From positions 1 through 7,338 of the forward strand of contig JAZQMT010000049.1 in NCBI GenBank assembly GCA_045543635.1: a stretch of DNA of 7,338 bases, read 5' to 3'. A program made the position numbers and the translations under genes. Positions 5,818-7,338 of this stretch are shown piece by piece; the stretch's first letter is position 1, and the number at the start of each line of letters is the position of its first letter. The DNA is from SIG578 sp045543635. GTDB lineage: Bacteria; Bacillota; Clostridia; Oscillospirales; Ruminococcaceae. The notes under the pieces were generated by a model, which saw only the letters and a program-made list of their open reading frames with translations, searched no databases and was not told where the DNA came from.

Positions 5818-6651
5818 ATGAAGCCACCTGTAAAACGTTGCGCCGTTATCAATGATTTTTCCGGTTTTGGCAGATGTTCTATTGCCGTTGCGTTGCCTGT
5901 TCTTTCGGCAATGCAGGTACAATGTTGCGCAATTCCTACCGCTATCCTTTCCAATCACACAGGCTATCCCAACTATTTTTTTGACAGCTATACCCAAAAA
6001 ATGCCCGCCTACATAGAAGAATGGAAAAGGCTCAAGCTCGAATTTGATTCGATTTTCTCGGGATTTCTCGGCTGCGAGGAGCAGATCGAGATAGTTGAAA
6101 ATTTTATAAAAGATTTTCAAACCGAAGGCTGTCACATTATTGTTGATCCCGTTATGGGAGACAATGGGAAAATATACTCCACCTACACAAATGAACTTTG
6201 TGAGAAAATGCGGCATCTTGCCTCGCTTGCAGATATTATCACTCCCAATATCACCGAAGCCTGCATTTTGGCAAAAAAAGAATATAAAGGCGAAGAGATA
6301 AGCGAAGAAAATGTGCGTGAGCTTTTGGAGATCTTAAGTCTGGGCGGCAGTCGCTCGGTTCTCATCACCGGTGTTATTGATAAAGACTACATAAACACAT
6401 GTGTGTTTGACAAGGACACAAAAGAATTCTACACTGTTAAAAACCGACGCATCAAAAAGATTTATCCTGGAACAGGAGATCTATTTGCATCGGTACTGTG
6501 CGGCGCTGTTACAAACGGTTTCTCTCTTTTAAAAGCAACGCAGTGCGCCGCAGATTTTGTAGAAAAGACCACTGCATACACCGCGCAGTTTGAAACAGAC
6601 CCCAATGACGGCATTGCATTTGAACCTTTTTTAAATTTAATATCAAAATGA
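5818..6651 (+). CDS. Pyridoxamine/pyridoxal kinase (PdxY/PdxK type, ribokinase superfamily)
   Basis: Predicted cytoplasmic kinase that phosphorylates B6 vitamers (pyridoxamine, pyridoxal, pyridoxine) with ATP for salvage into pyridoxal 5'-phosphate. The 277 residues have the expected length and order. The N-terminal substrate region is INDFSGFGRCS (11-21). A cysteine pair and HTGYPNYFF (47-55) lie in the lid region. DPVMGDNGKIY (110-120) is the typical PdxY/PdxK segment, and ITPNITEA (141-148) precedes the ATP site. PGTGDLFASVLCG (217-229) holds the anion hole and catalytic base Asp221. The ATG at 5818 follows AAGGAG by 8 bases. Its divergent promoter and the ECF S-component gene 6 bases downstream make a two-gene operon. 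ThiD-like hydroxymethylpyrimidine kinases are the main alternative in this superfamily, but the N-terminal SGFGRCS and the DPVMGDNGK segment favour the B6 kinase. The exact vitamer preference cannot be read from the sequence. Confidence 0.93.
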   Translation: MKPPVKRCAVINDFSGFGRCSIAVALPVLSAMQVQCCAIPTAILSNHTGYPNYFFDSYTQKMPAYIEEWKRLKLEFDSIFSGFLGCEEQIEIVENFIKDFQTEGCHIIVDPVMGDNGKIYSTYTNELCEKMRHLASLADIITPNITEACILAKKEYKGEEISEENVRELLEILSLGGSRSVLITGVIDKDYINTCVFDKDTKEFYTVKNRRIKKIYPGTGDLFASVLCGAVTNGFSLLKATQCAADFVEKTTAYTAQFETDPNDGIAFEPFLNLISK

Positions 6652-6657
6652 AAGAAG

Positions 6658-7176
6658 ATGTTAGAAGTGAAAAACAAAAAAGTTCTTAATCTGTCTCTGG
6701 CTGCCGTTTTTGCCGCACTTATCTTTTTAGCGACAATGATACACATCGGCATCGGCGGAAACGGCGGATACATTCATTTAGGCGACACCATGGTTTATTT
6801 ATGTGCCGCCTTTTTGCCGACACCATATGCTGTTTCTGCAGCTGCCATCGGTGGCGCACTTGCCGATGTTGCAAGCGGCGCGCCTCTTTGGGTTATACCC
6901 ACTATTTTGATAAAAGCCTTTTCGGCGCTGTGCCTCACCTCTAAAAAAGAGACTATTCTCTGCGCAAGAAACTTTATAGCCTTAATTATCGGTGCAGTAC
7001 TTTGCTGCGGCGGATATTACATAGCCGAGGTTATCATTTATCAGTGCGGTTTTGTAGTACCGCTCGCTTCCGTCCCCTTTAATCTGATACAGACAGCCTC
7101 AAGCGCAGTATTATTTATCGCAATAGGCGTTCTTTTTGACAGAGCGGGACTGAAAGCTCGGCTTTCCAATATGTAA
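6658..7176 (+). CDS. ECF transporter S component, predicted vitamin B6 precursor uptake
   Basis: Predicted substrate-binding membrane subunit of an energy-coupling-factor vitamin transporter. The 172 residues form about five or six hydrophobic segments: 9-30, 44-66, 69-88 (less clear), 103-124 and 131-160. Between the first two lies the GGYIHLGDTMVYL motif (36-48), characteristic of the riboflavin/DUF1393-like S-component group, followed by LPTPYAVSAAAIGGALADVASG. No ATPase or T component is present in the window, so it would rely on a shared EcfAAT module encoded elsewhere (group II ECF). Its position 6 bases after the B6 kinase stop suggests translational coupling and a pyridoxine/pyridoxamine substrate, as was proposed for kinase-linked S components. 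That substrate is inferred from context only. The ATG at 6658 directly abuts an AAAGAAG stretch with no spacing, so the GTG three codons later (6667) is a possible alternative start. Confidence 0.85.
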   Translation: MLEVKNKKVLNLSLAAVFAALIFLATMIHIGIGGNGGYIHLGDTMVYLCAAFLPTPYAVSAAAIGGALADVASGAPLWVIPTILIKAFSALCLTSKKETILCARNFIALIIGAVLCCGGYYIAEVIIYQCGFVVPLASVPFNLIQTASSAVLFIAIGVLFDRAGLKARLSNM

Positions 7177-7217
7177 AACAAAAGCAAACCTGCAAAAAAG
7201 TTTTTTGTAAATAATAA
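7177..7217 (+). other. A/T-rich spacer with short A/T inverted repeat
   Basis: After the ECF gene stop, CAAAAAA (7193-7199) and TTTTTTG (7201-7207) form a self-complementary A6/T6 block around one base. A hairpin would have no G+C core, and the run of T is part of the stem, so it is a poor intrinsic terminator, although it may contribute to ending the kinase/ECF transcript. Confidence 0.3.
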
Positions 7218-7338
7218 CAAGTCAGGACCTCCGGCTAAGCCGGAGGCTTGAATAGCCCTTCAAGGGCATTTTACAGACGAAACCCCTAAAGGGGCGCCGA
7301 AAGGTTTGCCGACTGCATTACTTTTTCGGGCTACCCCT
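7218..7338. repeat. Cluster of short G+C-rich hairpins (candidate intergenic repeat or structured RNA), cut by the window end
   Basis: At least three compact hairpins follow one another. First, CCTCCGGC (7228-7235) pairs with GCCGGAGG (7239-7246), extendable by CAAG/CTTG (7218-7221 with 7247-7250) across a 6-base bulge. Second, GCCCT (7255-7259) pairs with AGGGC (7263-7267), extendable by AAT/ATT. Third, CCCC (7283-7286) pairs with GGGG (7291-7294), with AAACC (7280-7284) and GGTTT (7303-7307) as an alternative outer pairing. The stretch lacks a coding frame of note and is richer in G+C than the spacer before it. The mix of tight loops of 3-4 bases resembles REP-like or MITE-like dispersed repeats, or the end of a larger structured element. 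I cannot assign it to a named family. The first hairpin might also act as a terminator-like barrier after the ECF gene, but no T run follows it. Confidence 0.55.

Noticed and set aside
5785..6216. 143-codon minus-strand frame opposite the pyridoxamine kinase
   Set aside because: It is a shadow of the kinase gene: no ribosome binding site, no conserved motif, and it crosses the kinase promoter-proximal region on the other strand.
7218..7310. Hairpin cluster as a CRISPR array
   Set aside because: The stems differ from one another in sequence and there is no direct repeat with regular spacers.

Overview
The window looks like ordinary chromosome from a low-to-moderate G+C Firmicute, most likely a gut or rumen Clostridia of the Oscillospirales/Ruminococcaceae kind. 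I base this on protein style (a Clostridia-type pyridoxamine kinase, an ECF S component, a DacF-like carboxypeptidase, a RING/zinc-ribbon DUF2628 protein), AGGAGG-type ribosome binding sites and sigma-A-like promoters. Lineage is inferred from these impressions, not from a database search.

Layout. At the left edge (1-479, +) is a DNA-deoxyinosine glycosylase of the uracil-DNA glycosylase superfamily, probably missing a few N-terminal codons. It converges on a long minus-strand block across a 14-bp perfect hairpin (486-518) that can terminate both directions. The minus-strand block reads, in transcription order from 5642 down to 537: a RING-like/zinc-ribbon membrane protein; galU (UTP-glucose-1-phosphate uridylyltransferase); a strong hairpin at the galU/dac junction; a secreted D-alanyl-D-alanine carboxypeptidase; a clear promoter; pgi (glucose-6-phosphate isomerase); and a 137-residue P-loop protein of unknown role. 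On the right, divergent from this block, a good promoter drives a pyridoxamine/pyridoxal kinase and, 6 bases later, an ECF-transporter S component. After these the last ~160 bases hold no gene but carry a run of short G+C-rich hairpins that continues past the window.

How the genes fit together. pgi and galU control the glucose-6-phosphate/UDP-glucose node that feeds envelope polysaccharides. The carboxypeptidase trims peptidoglycan, so much of the minus block has a central-carbon-to-envelope theme. The kinase/S-component pair reads as a vitamin B6 salvage unit: uptake by the ECF system, then phosphorylation and trapping.

I found no mobile-element gene, CRISPR array, tRNA or rRNA. The most noteworthy non-coding signals are the hairpin at 3684-3719, whose 3' arm contains the ribosome binding site of the carboxypeptidase gene, and the hairpin cluster at the right edge. 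I see no convincing evidence for a wholly new multi-gene system.
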